Assembly (NCBI GenBank): GCA_910583695.1
Contig: CAJTZL010000004.1
Location: forward strand, 26,336 to 90,335
Direction of reading: 5' to 3'
From: an uncultured Oscillibacter sp.
GTDB taxonomy: Bacteria > Bacillota > Clostridia > Oscillospirales > Oscillospiraceae
Length of the DNA: 64,000 bases
Part shown: positions 25,455-36,464 of the stretch, piece by piece
How the letters are laid out: each line of letters starts with the position of its first letter
Numbering within the stretch: the stretch's first letter is position 1
Translations under genes and position numbers: made by a program
The notes under the pieces: generated by a model
What the model saw: the letters and a program-made list of their open reading frames with translations, nothing else
Database searches by the model: none
Told to the model about the DNA's origin: nothing

Positions 25455-26231
25455 TTAATCTTTCAGCAGCTCATCCAGCTGGAAAACGCCGCAGTCTTTG
25501 TATTTCACGCCCATGCTGTCGATGGTCTCTTCCGGGATATCGAACGCAAAGACCTTGATCTGGGAGATATCGTCCTCCCGCCGTCCCTTGGGGCCGTCCC
25601 GCAGCACATTGTAGTAAATTTGAAACGGGATGTTCCGGCCGGAATCCACAATGGCGTTGATGACCAGGGCGAAGTTCGGGAAATCCGTGTCAAACGGCTT
25701 CCAACGGTCTATTGCGTACTTTGACCGCTTCAGCTCAATGATCTTCCGGAGTTCCCCCTCTTCCCCGTATCGCAGCAGGTCCAGATCGGACACCGTGATT
25801 TTTCCCAGGTTCGCCCTCTGCCACGTGTGGTAGGAGCTCGACACATATTGATTGACGGATTTCCTAGGTGTCCCGGGCTGAACCACGCCGTATTCCTCGT
25901 AGAGGTCTCTCAGCTCATCGTAGGACATCCTCTCCGGCTTCTTCTCTGTCGTCTCCCAAACCAGCACCTGATCGCTTCCCGGCACAAAGCGGACGCCGAT
26001 AAACGGCAGGCCCAGCTCTTTCGAGACATCCACTGCCGCGCGGACAGCGGTTTTCTCCTCTTTTGAAAAAGGCTCCTGGAGCGCCTCCGCCCGCAGGGCA
26101 AGCACCAGGATTCTGGGATTGCTGTAAGCGTCTCCATACAGCAGAATCCAGGTGTTTTCCGCTGGGAAGTAATAGTTTTCCAGCTCGTTTTCTACAATGT
26201 AGCTGTAGACTGCGTTGCCGTTGTACTCCAT
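25455..26231 (-). CDS. hypothetical protein with PD-(D/E)XK-like motif
   Basis: I do not recognise a named family. The 258-residue protein shows a stretch compatible with a nuclease fold of the PD-(D/E)XK type: GKITVSDLDLLRY (Asp 149/151) followed after about 15 residues by IIELKRSK (Glu 166, Lys 168), with the strand-helix pattern expected. The N-terminal half (about 1-110) is of mixed fold. GGAGGGGGAA precedes the ATG at 26231. The gene stands alone, with a terminator at its end. Nuclease activity is an inference; a housekeeping or defence role cannot be told apart. Confidence 0.7.
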   Translation of the reverse strand: MEYNGNAVYSYIVENELENYYFPAENTWILLYGDAYSNPRILVLALRAEALQEPFSKEEKTAVRAAVDVSKELGLPFIGVRFVPGSDQVLVWETTEKKPERMSYDELRDLYEEYGVVQPGTPRKSVNQYVSSSYHTWQRANLGKITVSDLDLLRYGEEGELRKIIELKRSKYAIDRWKPFDTDFPNFALVINAIVDSGRNIPFQIYYNVLRDGPKGRREDDISQIKVFAFDIPEETIDSMGVKYKDCGVFQLDELLKD

Positions 26232-26554
26232 TATGCGTTCCCCCTCCATTTCGTCCCGGTTCCACTTGGCGGTCAAGCGCTTTGGCCGGGTCCGCTCACT
26301 GTTTTTTTAGAATACCATAAAACCCCATTTTTGGCAAGTCCTTCCACGCCGGAGAGTGTGTTCCATGCGCATTTTATTGGAGGAGCGTCGCAGGGGCGGA
26401 CCTGCAAGATATCGCCTTCGGATTGGGATACGCCCCACGCCGGAGGAACGTCCCAAGGGGCATTGCAAAAAACCAAGGGGCTGAACGGTGAAAAGCGCCC
26501 CCGGCAGCAGCCGGGGGCGCTTTTTGTCCATTTGACTTTGGCGGTACGGGAAAA
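26232..26554. other. intergenic region, no gene seen
   Basis: This 323-bp gap holds the start region of the gene at 25455, a GC-rich half-palindrome CAGGGGCGGACCTGC (from 26391) shared in part with 57938, and the ppdK terminator. A 39-codon frame at 26365-26484 has no ribosome binding site and is not called. Confidence 0.6.
26491..26524 (-). terminator. intrinsic terminator of ppdK
   Basis: A 14-bp perfect stem (26491-26504 with 26511-26524, loop CAGCAG), ending in TTTT on the minus strand, lies 30 bp beyond the ppdK stop. Confidence 0.9.
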
Positions 26555-29185
<2,631 letters not shown>

Positions 29186-29241
29186 TTTCATTCCTCCGTT
29201 ATTTTTAGCGTTCGCTGGGCGGCGGTGTCCGCCGTCCGCTT

Positions 29242-29255
29242 GGCAAACGTTTGCC
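29242..29255. promoter_or_regulatory. LacI-type operator in the ppdK leader
   Basis: GGCAAACGTTTGCC is a perfect 14-bp palindrome centred on CG, the signature of LacI/GalR/CcpA-family operators. It starts 14 bp after the ppdK -10 box, so a bound repressor would block early elongation. The regulator is not encoded in the window. Confidence 0.6.
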
Positions 29256-29269
29256 TTAATGCGTTACTT

Positions 29270-29298
29270 ATTATAATCGTTCATTTTCTGGAAAGCAA
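29270..29298 (-). promoter_or_regulatory. sigma-A-type promoter of ppdK
   Basis: On the minus strand TTGCTT (29298-29293) and TATAAT (29275-29270) are 17 bp apart. Confidence 0.8.
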
Positions 29299-29386
29299 TA
29301 CATAAATAGCATAAGAAATTACCGGTCATTTGAAACAAACTGCCCAAAATTGATAAGAGGGGCGGGTTTTGCCGGTTTCGGGCGGG

Positions 29387-29418
29387 AAAAAACCGGGCCC
29401 CCGGCGTATCCGGGGGCC
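29387..29418 (-). terminator. terminator of the symporter operon
   Basis: A 9-bp GC stem (29396-29404 with 29410-29418, loop CGTAT) is followed on the minus strand by CGGTTTTTT, 36 bp past the symporter stop. Confidence 0.8.
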
Positions 29419-29453
29419 TCGGCATTCATTCGGTCTTTCGCTTTGGAGGGGGA

Positions 29454-30653
29454 TCAGAGGTCCACGGACTTGATGGCCTGCTCCTTGATGCCGTGCTTTT
29501 CGGCGTAGCCCGTGAGGATCAGGGTCAGGGCGCCGTCGCCGGTGACGTTGCAGGCGGTGCCGAAGCTGTCCTGGAGGGCGAAGATGGCCAGCATCAGGGC
29601 GGTGCCGTCGCCGTCGAAGCCCAGGACGCCGGTGATGAGGCCCAGGGAGGCCATGACCGTGCCGCCGGGGACGCCGGGGGCGCCGATGGCGAAGATGCCC
29701 AGCAGGAGGATGAAGAGAATCATGCTGCCCACGCTGGGGAGCTCGCCGTAGAGGACCTTGGAGACGATCATGATGAAGAAGGTCTCCGTCAGGGCGGAGC
29801 CGCAGAGGTGGATGTTGGCGAACAGGGGGATGCCGAACTCCACCATGTCGGAGCGGAGGCTCTTGCTCTTCCGGGCGCAGTCCAGGGCCACGGCCAGGGT
29901 GGCGGCGGAGGACATGGTGCCCACGGCGGTGAGGTAGGCGGGGCCGTAGTGCTTCACCACCTCAATGGAGCTGCGGCCGGAGTACACACCGGCGAAGCCG
30001 TAGAGCACAGCCATCCAGATGTAGTGGCCCGCCATGACGATGACGATGGCCAGCAGGAAGGCGGGGAACTGCTTGGTGATGGTGCCGTCATAGCTGAGGC
30101 CGCAGAAGGTCAGGGCGATGAAGAAGGGCAGAACAGGGATGACGACCTTCTTCACAACGCTCAGGACGATGTTCTGGAACTCCTGGAGAACCGTGGCGAT
30201 GGTCTTGGCCTTGGTCCACACGGCGGCAAGACCGACGAGGACGGAGAAGACCAGGGCGCTCATGACGGGCATGATCTGGGGAATGTCCAGCTGGAAGGCG
30301 ACGCCGGGCAGCTCCTTCAGCCCCTCCATGCTGGAGGCGATGGGCAGGAAGGGCACCAGGACGTAGCCCGCGACCATGGACATCAGGGTGGCCAGGACGG
30401 TGCTGACGTAGGCCACGATAATGGCCACCACCAGCATCCGGGTGGCGTTGGAGCCCATCTTCGTGATGGACGGGGCGATGAAGCCGATGACAATGAGGGG
30501 TACGCAGAACATGATAACCTGGTTCAGGACGTACTTGAGGGTGACGACGATGGTCATGACGCTCTCCGGCAGGAACAGGCCGCAGACAATGCCCACGGCA
30601 ATGCCGATCAACAGCTTCAGGGGAAGGCTCATGCCCTTTTTCTCAGTGGCCAT
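29454..30653 (-). CDS. DAACS-family Na+/dicarboxylate (amino acid) symporter
   Basis: The 399-residue membrane protein belongs to the DAACS family (GltP, DctA, SstT, cystine TcyP). It has about eight helices plus re-entrant loops; the serine-rich hairpin appears as GTMSSAATLAVAL (about 230-242) and the C-terminal part carries PGVPGGTVMAS and the Asp/Asn block DSFGTACNVTGD. These set the sodium-coupled amino-acid site. It follows a cysteine-desulfidase-like gene by 124 bp in the same direction, which hints at cysteine/cystine or serine as substrate. GAGAGGAA precedes the ATG at 30653. Confidence 0.88.
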   Translation of the reverse strand: MATEKKGMSLPLKLLIGIAVGIVCGLFLPESVMTIVVTLKYVLNQVIMFCVPLIVIGFIAPSITKMGSNATRMLVVAIIVAYVSTVLATLMSMVAGYVLVPFLPIASSMEGLKELPGVAFQLDIPQIMPVMSALVFSVLVGLAAVWTKAKTIATVLQEFQNIVLSVVKKVVIPVLPFFIALTFCGLSYDGTITKQFPAFLLAIVIVMAGHYIWMAVLYGFAGVYSGRSSIEVVKHYGPAYLTAVGTMSSAATLAVALDCARKSKSLRSDMVEFGIPLFANIHLCGSALTETFFIMIVSKVLYGELPSVGSMILFILLLGIFAIGAPGVPGGTVMASLGLITGVLGFDGDGTALMLAIFALQDSFGTACNVTGDGALTLILTGYAEKHGIKEQAIKSVDL

Positions 30654-30777
30654 AAAAGATTCCTCTCTTTCTGTGTTGACACACAAACTCCGTTCGCTCC
30701 GCGGTCAGGGTCTGCTTCCAGCATACGCGCGGCGGAGCCTGCGCATGCGCATGCCGGGGGTGGAAGCGGGGAAATTT

Positions 30778-32073
30778 TCAGGCCTTGGGGGGCTGGCCGG
30801 TCATGATGCGGATGATCTCCCGGTCCGTCTCCCGCATGCCCAGGCGGCCCAGGCGGCCGATGTTGGCGATGGTGTTTTCCACGCCCTTGGAGACGATGCC
30901 CTCGCCTCCCCGGAACTGCTGCTCGCTGCGGTACATGTTGTACCCCAGGAGGCCCGCGTCCACGGCGGCGGCGATCTTGGCGGCGCAGGAGGGCTTGGCC
31001 CCGTCGCAGATCATGCCGGAAATCGTCGCCAGGGCGTTGACCAGGGTGTGGGCGATCTCCGCATAGCCCCCGCCGTTGAGCCAGGCGATGGCGGCGCCGG
31101 AGGCGCACCCGGCGCTAACGGCCCCGCAGTAGGCGCTGAGCCGCCCGATGCCGGTCTTCATGTGAATGGTCAGAAGATCGCTGAGGGTGACGGCCCGGAG
31201 GGTTTTCTCCTCGTCCGCCTCCAGGTGCTTCGCGTACTCGATGACGGGAACCGAGGCGGTGATGCCCTGGTTTCCGCTGCCGGAAACGATGATCACCGGC
31301 ATCTCGCAGCCGCTCATCCGGGCGTCGGACCCGGCGGCAGCCATGGCCCGGGCGCGAATCTTGATGTCGTCGCCGTAGTGCTCCCGGAGCACCTTGCCGA
31401 TGTTGGCTCCCCAAGGGTTTTTCATGCCCTCCCGGGCAATGGCGTAGTTGTAGTCGATCTGCCGCTGGACCATCTCCCGCACGTCTTCCACGTCGCAGGT
31501 GTTCACAAAGTCCACAATGGCCTCCACAGACATGCAGCTGCGGTCCGTCAGGCCCCCGGCAGCGTCCTGGGAAACCACGGTCCCGGCCTCCAGCAGGGTC
31601 TCGCCGTTCTTTTCAATCAGGACGATGTTGGTGTGATAGTCCGCAATGCGCAGGCGCACGGAGTCCTCTCCGGCGGTGAGGGTAACGATGATGTCGAAGA
31701 CCACGTCCCCCGGCGCGGGGGCCACCCGAACCTCGTGGCCGGCCAGATAGGCCTTGATCTCCTCCTTCTGGGCGTCGCTCACCTGGGAGATGACCTCCAG
31801 AATCTTTCCCGCGTCTCCCGCCACCACGCCGGCGGCGGCGGAGGCCTCGATGCCCTTCAGTCCGCCGGTGTTGGGCACCACGACGCTTTTGACATTTTTA
31901 ATAATGTTCCCGCTGGCCTCCACCAGAATCCTGTCCGGCAGACGGCCCAGGACCTCCCGGGCCTTGGCGGCACCGTAGGCGATGGCGATGGGCTCGGTGC
32001 AGCCCATGGCGGGCACCAGCTCCTCCCGCAGGATCTGTACAAAGTGGTGATAGCGCTGATCGGTTTTGTTCAC
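30778..32073 (-). CDS. L-cysteine desulfidase / UPF0597 (CyuA-like) protein
   Basis: The 431-residue protein matches the CyuA/YhaM (UPF0597) group, related to the L-serine dehydratase alpha domain. These [4Fe-4S] enzymes split cysteine to pyruvate, ammonia and sulfide. Candidate cluster cysteines occur in VPAMGCTEPIAIAY (about 25), SGCEMPVI (about 285) and CDGAKPSCAAK (about 355), with the glycine-rich SGSGNQGITA between. It is first in a two-gene unit with a DAACS symporter, suggesting uptake and degradation of cysteine. AAGGAGGAAAAAC precedes the ATG. Confidence 0.85.
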   Translation of the reverse strand: MNKTDQRYHHFVQILREELVPAMGCTEPIAIAYGAAKAREVLGRLPDRILVEASGNIIKNVKSVVVPNTGGLKGIEASAAAGVVAGDAGKILEVISQVSDAQKEEIKAYLAGHEVRVAPAPGDVVFDIIVTLTAGEDSVRLRIADYHTNIVLIEKNGETLLEAGTVVSQDAAGGLTDRSCMSVEAIVDFVNTCDVEDVREMVQRQIDYNYAIAREGMKNPWGANIGKVLREHYGDDIKIRARAMAAAGSDARMSGCEMPVIIVSGSGNQGITASVPVIEYAKHLEADEEKTLRAVTLSDLLTIHMKTGIGRLSAYCGAVSAGCASGAAIAWLNGGGYAEIAHTLVNALATISGMICDGAKPSCAAKIAAAVDAGLLGYNMYRSEQQFRGGEGIVSKGVENTIANIGRLGRLGMRETDREIIRIMTGQPPKA

Positions 32074-32224
32074 GTTTTTCCTCCTTCCGTTTTTCTTCCC
32101 TTCCTTGCCGGGGCTCCGCCTCCGGAGGCGTCACCCCCTCCGCCGTGGTTGTACGGCGGCCTGCCCTTCCGAAAACGGCAGCCCACCCCGACGGGATGTT
32201 TTGACATTTTTCTAACAAAGGGCC
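32074..32224 (-). promoter_or_regulatory. structured leader of the cysteine desulfidase operon
   Basis: About 150 nt lie between the predicted start and the ATG. They contain several stems, among them CCGCCGT/ACGGCGG (loop GGTTGT), CTGCC/GGCAG and GCCTCCGGAGGC. I see no T-run terminator and no riboswitch that I know. The length is more than a plain leader needs. Confidence 0.4.
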
Positions 32225-32230
32225 AGAATG

Positions 32231-32259
32231 ACCATAACATTTTTTGGAAGCCTTGTCAA
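32231..32259 (-). promoter_or_regulatory. sigma-A-type promoter of the cysteine desulfidase operon
   Basis: On the minus strand a consensus TTGACA (32259-32254) and TATGGT (32236-32231) are 17 bp apart. Confidence 0.7.
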
Positions 32260-32320
32260 GGTGTATGCGCCACCGTTTTCCAAACCCTTTACGGACCGTT
32301 TGCGGACTGCCAAAGCCCTG

Positions 32321-32349
32321 TTGACATTTCCCTCCCCATGTCCCATAAT
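32321..32349 (+). promoter_or_regulatory. sigma-A-type promoter of the pantothenate kinase gene
   Basis: TTGACA (32321-32326) and CATAAT (32344-32349) are 17 bp apart, divergent from the desulfidase promoter. Confidence 0.75.
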
Positions 32350-32379
32350 GGCAGGTAGATCAACATGGGAGGACGCGCT

Positions 32380-33219
32380 ATGAAGACCATCCTCGGTATC
32401 GATATCGGAGGCACCACCACAAAAATCGTGGGCCTTGACCATACGGGAAACCTCCTCTCCACCCTCCGGGTCCAGGCGGAGGACCCGGTCACAAGCCTTT
32501 ACGGCGCCTTCGGCAGCTACCTGTCCGGAAACCGCCTCACCCTGGCGGACGTGGAGCGGGTGGTCCTCACCGGCGTGGGGGCCTCCTATGTGGAGGGGAG
32601 CATCTACGGACTGCCCACCTGCACGGTGGATGAGTTCTCCGCCAGCGGCACGGGGGCCCTGGCCATGAGCGGGCAGGAGCGGGCCGTGGTGGCCACCATG
32701 GGCACCGGCACCGCCTTCCTCTTCGCGGAGCGGGGCAAGGGCGTCCAGCATCTCTGCGGCAGCGGCATTGGCGGCGGCACCCTGGGCGGGCTCTGCCGGA
32801 AGCTGGTGGACATGGAGCGCTTCGGCCAGATCAAGAAGCTGGCGGAGCAGGGGGACCTGGGGAAGGTGGACCTGATGATCCGGGACATCACGCCGGACCC
32901 CGCCGCCACCCTGGACCCCACCCTCACCGCCGCCAACTTCGGCAACCTCGCGGAGGACGCGGCTCCCGCCGATCTGGCCGCCGGGGCGGTGAATCTGGTG
33001 CTCCAGGCCATCGGCACCATGACGGTGCTGGCCTGCCGGTGCTGCGGCGCGAATACGGTGGTCCTCACCGGCTCCGTCACCACGCTCTCCCAGGCAGGGC
33101 CCAACTTTGAAAACTTCCAGCGGCTCTACGGCCTCCGCTACATCATCCCGGAGCGGGCCACCTTCGCCACGGCCATCGGCGCGGGGCTCTACAGCCTGGA
33201 GCAGAAAGCGGTGACGTGA
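32380..33219 (+). CDS. coaW: type II pantothenate kinase
   Basis: CoaW phosphorylates pantothenate, the first step of coenzyme A synthesis; type II enzymes resist feedback by CoA. The 279-residue protein has the ASKHA fold marks ILGIDIGGTTTKIVG (phosphate 1, residues 4-18), VATMGTGTAFLFAE and GSGIGGGTLGGLCR, and a C-terminal ATAIGAGLYSLE. The ATG at 32380 follows GGGAGGA; an upstream in-frame ATG is less well placed. It overlaps the next gene by one base. Confidence 0.88.
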   Translation: MKTILGIDIGGTTTKIVGLDHTGNLLSTLRVQAEDPVTSLYGAFGSYLSGNRLTLADVERVVLTGVGASYVEGSIYGLPTCTVDEFSASGTGALAMSGQERAVVATMGTGTAFLFAERGKGVQHLCGSGIGGGTLGGLCRKLVDMERFGQIKKLAEQGDLGKVDLMIRDITPDPAATLDPTLTAANFGNLAEDAAPADLAAGAVNLVLQAIGTMTVLACRCCGANTVVLTGSVTTLSQAGPNFENFQRLYGLRYIIPERATFATAIGAGLYSLEQKAVT

Positions 33220-33611
33220 TGGACCTGGAAGCCCTGCGCCTTGCCGAGGCCTTCTTCGCCCGGAAGCCGGAGGCCCTGCCCTCCGTCCGGGCCTTTCTCC
33301 CGGGGGCTCTGGAGCGCTGGCCCGAGACGGAGATCGTCACCCAGAAATCCCAGGTGGGCCTCCGGGACCCCCGGCCCTACTGCGCCCTGACCGCGCCAGG
33401 GAAGCGCGTCAAGGGCAGGCCCGTCCCCGGGGCCCTGCTGTCCCTGTTCCTCCCCCGGCCTCTGGAGGCGGAGTGCCTCCTTCTGGCGGTGGAGGCCTAC
33501 CCGGGGCGGTTCACCAACCACCTGATTCTTCCGGAGGACCCGGCGGACTTTCCGGAGGGTCTCTGGGACTGGACCGCCGAAGCCCGGCGGTTCCGGTGCG
33601 GGAGAGACTGA
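33219..33611 (+). CDS. DUF5655-like protein
   Basis: The 130-residue protein resembles the DUF5655 group, small proteins of unknown role, through TEIVTQKSQVGLRDPRPYCALT (shortened key blocks KSQVGLRD, YCALT), VEAYPGRFTNHLIL and GLWDWTAEAR near the C-terminus. It starts within the coaW stop codon (TGATG), so it is translated by coupling. No membrane segment or signal is present. Confidence 0.75.
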   Translation: MDLEALRLAEAFFARKPEALPSVRAFLPGALERWPETEIVTQKSQVGLRDPRPYCALTAPGKRVKGRPVPGALLSLFLPRPLEAECLLLAVEAYPGRFTNHLILPEDPADFPEGLWDWTAEARRFRCGRD

Positions 33612-33694
33612 GAGGGCGCGCCCCGTTGGGGGATGTCATCCTGCGGGGGCGGACCGGTGTGTGTTCCCTCTTCCGGGACCCGGGCGCTTCCGGC

Positions 33695-33716
33695 AGGCGG
33701 ATACGCAGGTCCGCCT
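33695..33716. repeat. degenerate GC-rich palindromic repeat
   Basis: AGGCGGATACGCAGGTCCGCCT is written here by its arms: AGGCGGA (33695-33701) and TCCGCCT (33710-33716). A related palindrome is found at 57938-57963 and a half-site at 26391. They may be copies of a REP-like intergenic family. Confidence 0.4.
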
Positions 33717-33779
33717 CTGCGCTGTGTTCTCCCTATAAAATGAAATAGCAATCAGGCACACCCCGAATGCGGCAGCCCC

Positions 33780-33808
33780 TTGCAAAATCCGGCGCGGTGG
33801 GGTAACAT
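33780..33808 (+). promoter_or_regulatory. sigma-A-type promoter of the nucleotidyltransferase gene
   Basis: TTGCAA (33780-33785) and TAACAT (33803-33808) are 17 bp apart. Confidence 0.55.
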
Positions 33809-33865
33809 AAGAAACAGGACAATCCCGGGCAGACGCGCCCGGCAAAAAGACAGGAGCGCATCAAC

Positions 33866-34777
33866 ATGAAACTCTCTCTGGTCATCATGGCGGCAGGACT
33901 GGGGTCTCGCTACGGCGGGAACAAGCAAGTGGACGGCATCGGCCCCCACGGGGAAATCCTGATGGAATACTCCATCTACGACGCCCTCCGGGCGGGCTTC
34001 GGCAGGGTGGTCTTCATCATCAAGCCGGAGATGCGGGAGATGATGGAGGGCCTCTGCGGCCGTCTGTCCGGCAGAACCGCCCTGGACGGCGGCCCGGTGG
34101 AGGCGGTCTGCGTCTTCCAGGACTTCTCCTCCGTCCCCGCCTTCTACTCCATTCCGAAGGGGCGGACCCGACCCTTCGGCACGGTTCACGCCCTCCTCTG
34201 CGCTGCGGAGGCGGTGCGGGAGCCCTGCTGCGTCATCAACGCCGACGATTTTTACGGCCTGGACGCCTACCGCCAGATGGCCCGGACACTGCGCCGCCTC
34301 CCGGCGGAGGGCTGCGCCGCCATGGTGGGCTACCTGCTGAAAAACACCGCCAGCCTCCACGGCACCGTCACCCGGGGGCTGTGCGTCCGGCGGGACGGTT
34401 TTCTGGGCAGTGTCCAGGAGACCCGGAACATCCGGCTCTATCCCGACGGAACCCTCCGGGAAGAGAACGCAGACCGGCTCCTGGACCCGGACGCGGTGGT
34501 ATCCATGAACTTCTGGGGCTTCATGCCCTCCATCTTCCCCGTCCTCCGGCAGGATTTCGAGAACTTCCTCCGCGCCGCCGGGGACGACCCCAGGGCCGAG
34601 CGGCTTCTGCCGGAGATGGTGGACGACCGTCTCCGGCAGGGAACGCTGAAGGTCTCCCTCCTCTCCTCCGCCGGTCAGTGGTTCGGCATGACCTACCGGG
34701 AGGACCGGGAGTCTGTAGCCCAGGCCCTCCGGCGGCTCCACGAGAGCGGCGAATACCCGGACGATCTCTGGGCCTGA
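33866..34777 (+). CDS. NTP transferase family sugar nucleotidyltransferase
   Basis: The 303-residue protein has the nucleotidyltransferase signature LVIMAAGLGSRYGGNKQVDGIGPHGE (core AAGLGSRYGGNKQ, residues 9-21) and the metal-binding NADDFYG near 126. The pattern resembles GlmU/RmlA-type pyrophosphorylases, which form NDP-sugars, but the sugar and base cannot be told from sequence. GACAGGAG precedes the ATG. It is transcribed from its own promoter, upstream of a SGNH hydrolase gene 175 bp away. Confidence 0.85.
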   Translation: MKLSLVIMAAGLGSRYGGNKQVDGIGPHGEILMEYSIYDALRAGFGRVVFIIKPEMREMMEGLCGRLSGRTALDGGPVEAVCVFQDFSSVPAFYSIPKGRTRPFGTVHALLCAAEAVREPCCVINADDFYGLDAYRQMARTLRRLPAEGCAAMVGYLLKNTASLHGTVTRGLCVRRDGFLGSVQETRNIRLYPDGTLREENADRLLDPDAVVSMNFWGFMPSIFPVLRQDFENFLRAAGDDPRAERLLPEMVDDRLRQGTLKVSLLSSAGQWFGMTYREDRESVAQALRRLHESGEYPDDLWA

Positions 34778-34952
34778 GCCCGGCATAGCGGGGGCTGTCC
34801 CTGCATACATTGGAAAGGATTGAAAAACCAGAGACTGTTTGTCACCAAAAGTTTAACAATTTGTTTCGACTTTTTTCGAGGGTTTTCGCGTATAATAAGG
34901 AGAGAGGCGTTCCTGCACCGCAGGAGTACATAGATGAGGAAGGGTTTCGGCT

Positions 34953-35831
34953 ATGGAGGGAAATGGGAAAAACGTCCGGAAGCGCCGCCTGCCCGGCGTT
35001 ATGGCGGCCCTGGCGGCCGCCGCGCTGCTGCTGACTGCGGGAGCGTCCGACGGCGGGGCGGTCAGCTCCCCGCTGGCGGAGGCGGCGGAACCGGCAATCT
35101 ATAAGGCGGTCCCCGCCGCAGGGAAAATCGGAGCGGGGACGGACATCCGGGCCAAGGCCCTGCCGGAAAATGCCGGGGAGCCCGAGGCCCCGCCCTGTCC
35201 CCTGCCGGAGACGGCGGCGGTGGAGGATACATACTTCGATGGAGCCGTTTTTCTGGGGGACTCCCGGACGGAGGGACTGGCCCTCTACAGCGGATTGAAA
35301 ACCGCGCATTTCTACACCGCCGTGGGAGCCACGGTGGAGTCTGTATTTTCCAAGAAGAATTTCGAGACTGAAAGCGGAGAGAAGGTCCCCCTGCTGGACG
35401 CGGTGGCGGACCAGGACTGCGACAAGGTCTACGTCATGCTGGGCGTCAACGAGCTGGGTTGGAGCAAAACCGAAACCTATTACAACCAGTACGCCAAGCT
35501 CATCGACCGGCTCCGGGAGGACCACCCGGAGGCCAAGATCGTCCTCCAGTCCCTCCCCCCCGTCAGCGCCAGGCAGGAGGCAAAAAAAACCTACGTCAAC
35601 AATGCCCGCATCTCCGACTATAATGCGGTCATCCAGACCCTGGCGGAGGAGAAGGCGTGCTACTTCCTGGACGTGGCGGCCTGCCTCACCGACGAGAACG
35701 GCCTCCTGCCCAAGGATCTGAACTTCGACGGCATCCACTTGAATCCCGCCGGGTGCAAGGTCTGGCTGAACTGCCTGCGGACCCACAGCCTGGAGGACGA
35801 GGCCATCGCCGCCGCCGGGAAGGCGGGCTGA
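34953..35831 (+). CDS. secreted SGNH/GDSL hydrolase
   Basis: The 292-residue protein has a basic N-terminus and one hydrophobic segment (about 14-31) that is either a signal peptide or an anchor, a low-complexity linker, then an SGNH hydrolase domain from about 90: block I VFLGDSRTEG with the catalytic Ser, block III VMLGVNELG and block V DGIHLNPAG with the Asp-His pair. Likely substrates are acyl groups on cell-surface sugars. AGGAAGGG precedes the ATG. A perfect TATAAT lies at 34891-34896 but with no good -35. Confidence 0.87.
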   Translation: MEGNGKNVRKRRLPGVMAALAAAALLLTAGASDGGAVSSPLAEAAEPAIYKAVPAAGKIGAGTDIRAKALPENAGEPEAPPCPLPETAAVEDTYFDGAVFLGDSRTEGLALYSGLKTAHFYTAVGATVESVFSKKNFETESGEKVPLLDAVADQDCDKVYVMLGVNELGWSKTETYYNQYAKLIDRLREDHPEAKIVLQSLPPVSARQEAKKTYVNNARISDYNAVIQTLAEEKACYFLDVAACLTDENGLLPKDLNFDGIHLNPAGCKVWLNCLRTHSLEDEAIAAAGKAG

Positions 35832-35852
35832 GCGCTTTTCAAAAACACGCCA

Positions 35853-35886
35853 AAAAAGCGGAGACGAAACGTCTCCGCTTTTTTCC
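35853..35886. terminator. bidirectional terminator
   Basis: A perfect 15-bp stem (AAAAAAGCGGAGACG with its complement, loop AAA) separates the convergent SGNH hydrolase and flavodoxin-like genes. Confidence 0.92.
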
Positions 35887-35888
35887 GT

Positions 35889-36464
35889 TCACATCGCCGC
35901 CAGCTCCCGGGCAAAGGCCCGGACCCGGCGTTCTTTCTCCCCGTCCATGAAGGCGGTTTCATAGCTCAGGTGCCGCTCCGCGCAGCTCCCCAGATACCGC
36001 AGGCCGGAGTGCCTGCAGCAGCGCCGCATGCCCTCTTCAAAGAGGTCCGTCCCCTTTTCCGGGCGGTAGCCGCAGGTCATCAGCAGGGCCAGGGACTTCC
36101 CCGCCCAGAGAGAGGGCCCCCTCTCCCGGCCGTAGAACTTGTTCATGCCGTAGACCAGCCGGTCCAGCAGGGCCTTCATGGGCGGCGTGCAGTACCAGGC
36201 GTATATGGGCGTGGCCAGGACCAGAAGCCCGCTTTCCAGGACGCGGTCAAACAGCTCCTGAACGCCGTCCCCCTGGGGACAGCCGAAGCCGCTCCACTCC
36301 TCCTGGCAGCGGCGGCAGGCCGTGCAGGGGCGGATATCCCGGTCATAGAGCCAGACCGTTTCCGTCTCCAGGCCCGCCGCCTCCAGCTCCTCACAAAACG
36401 GGGACAGCAGGGCGGCGGTGTTCCCGTTTTTCCTGGGGCTGCCCATCAGGACAAGGGCCTTCAC
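35889..36464 (-). CDS. flavodoxin-like NAD(P)H-dependent FMN reductase
   Basis: The 191-residue protein has the flavodoxin-type FMN loop VLMGSPRKNGNTAALL (residues 5-20), CTACRRCQ (four-residue Cys pattern often seen in iron-sulfur flavoproteins) and ATPIYAWYCTPPMKALLDR. It starts at a GTG that overlaps the upstream stop (GTGA), so it is coupled to the activase-associated genes and may donate electrons there. Family function is quinone or flavin reduction; the partner is inferred from context. Confidence 0.87.
   Translation of the reverse strand: MKALVLMGSPRKNGNTAALLSPFCEELEAAGLETETVWLYDRDIRPCTACRRCQEEWSGFGCPQGDGVQELFDRVLESGLLVLATPIYAWYCTPPMKALLDRLVYGMNKFYGRERGPSLWAGKSLALLMTCGYRPEKGTDLFEEGMRRCCRHSGLRYLGSCAERHLSYETAFMDGEKERRVRAFARELAAM

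Noticed and set aside
26365-26484. A 39-codon frame in the ppdK terminator region
   Set aside because: It has no ribosome binding site, is Arg-rich in the way of GC-rich noncoding DNA and overlaps a repeat-like segment.
32074-32224. Known riboswitch in the cysteine desulfidase leader
   Set aside because: I looked for SAM, T-box and similar cores and found none; it is kept only as an unassigned structured leader.
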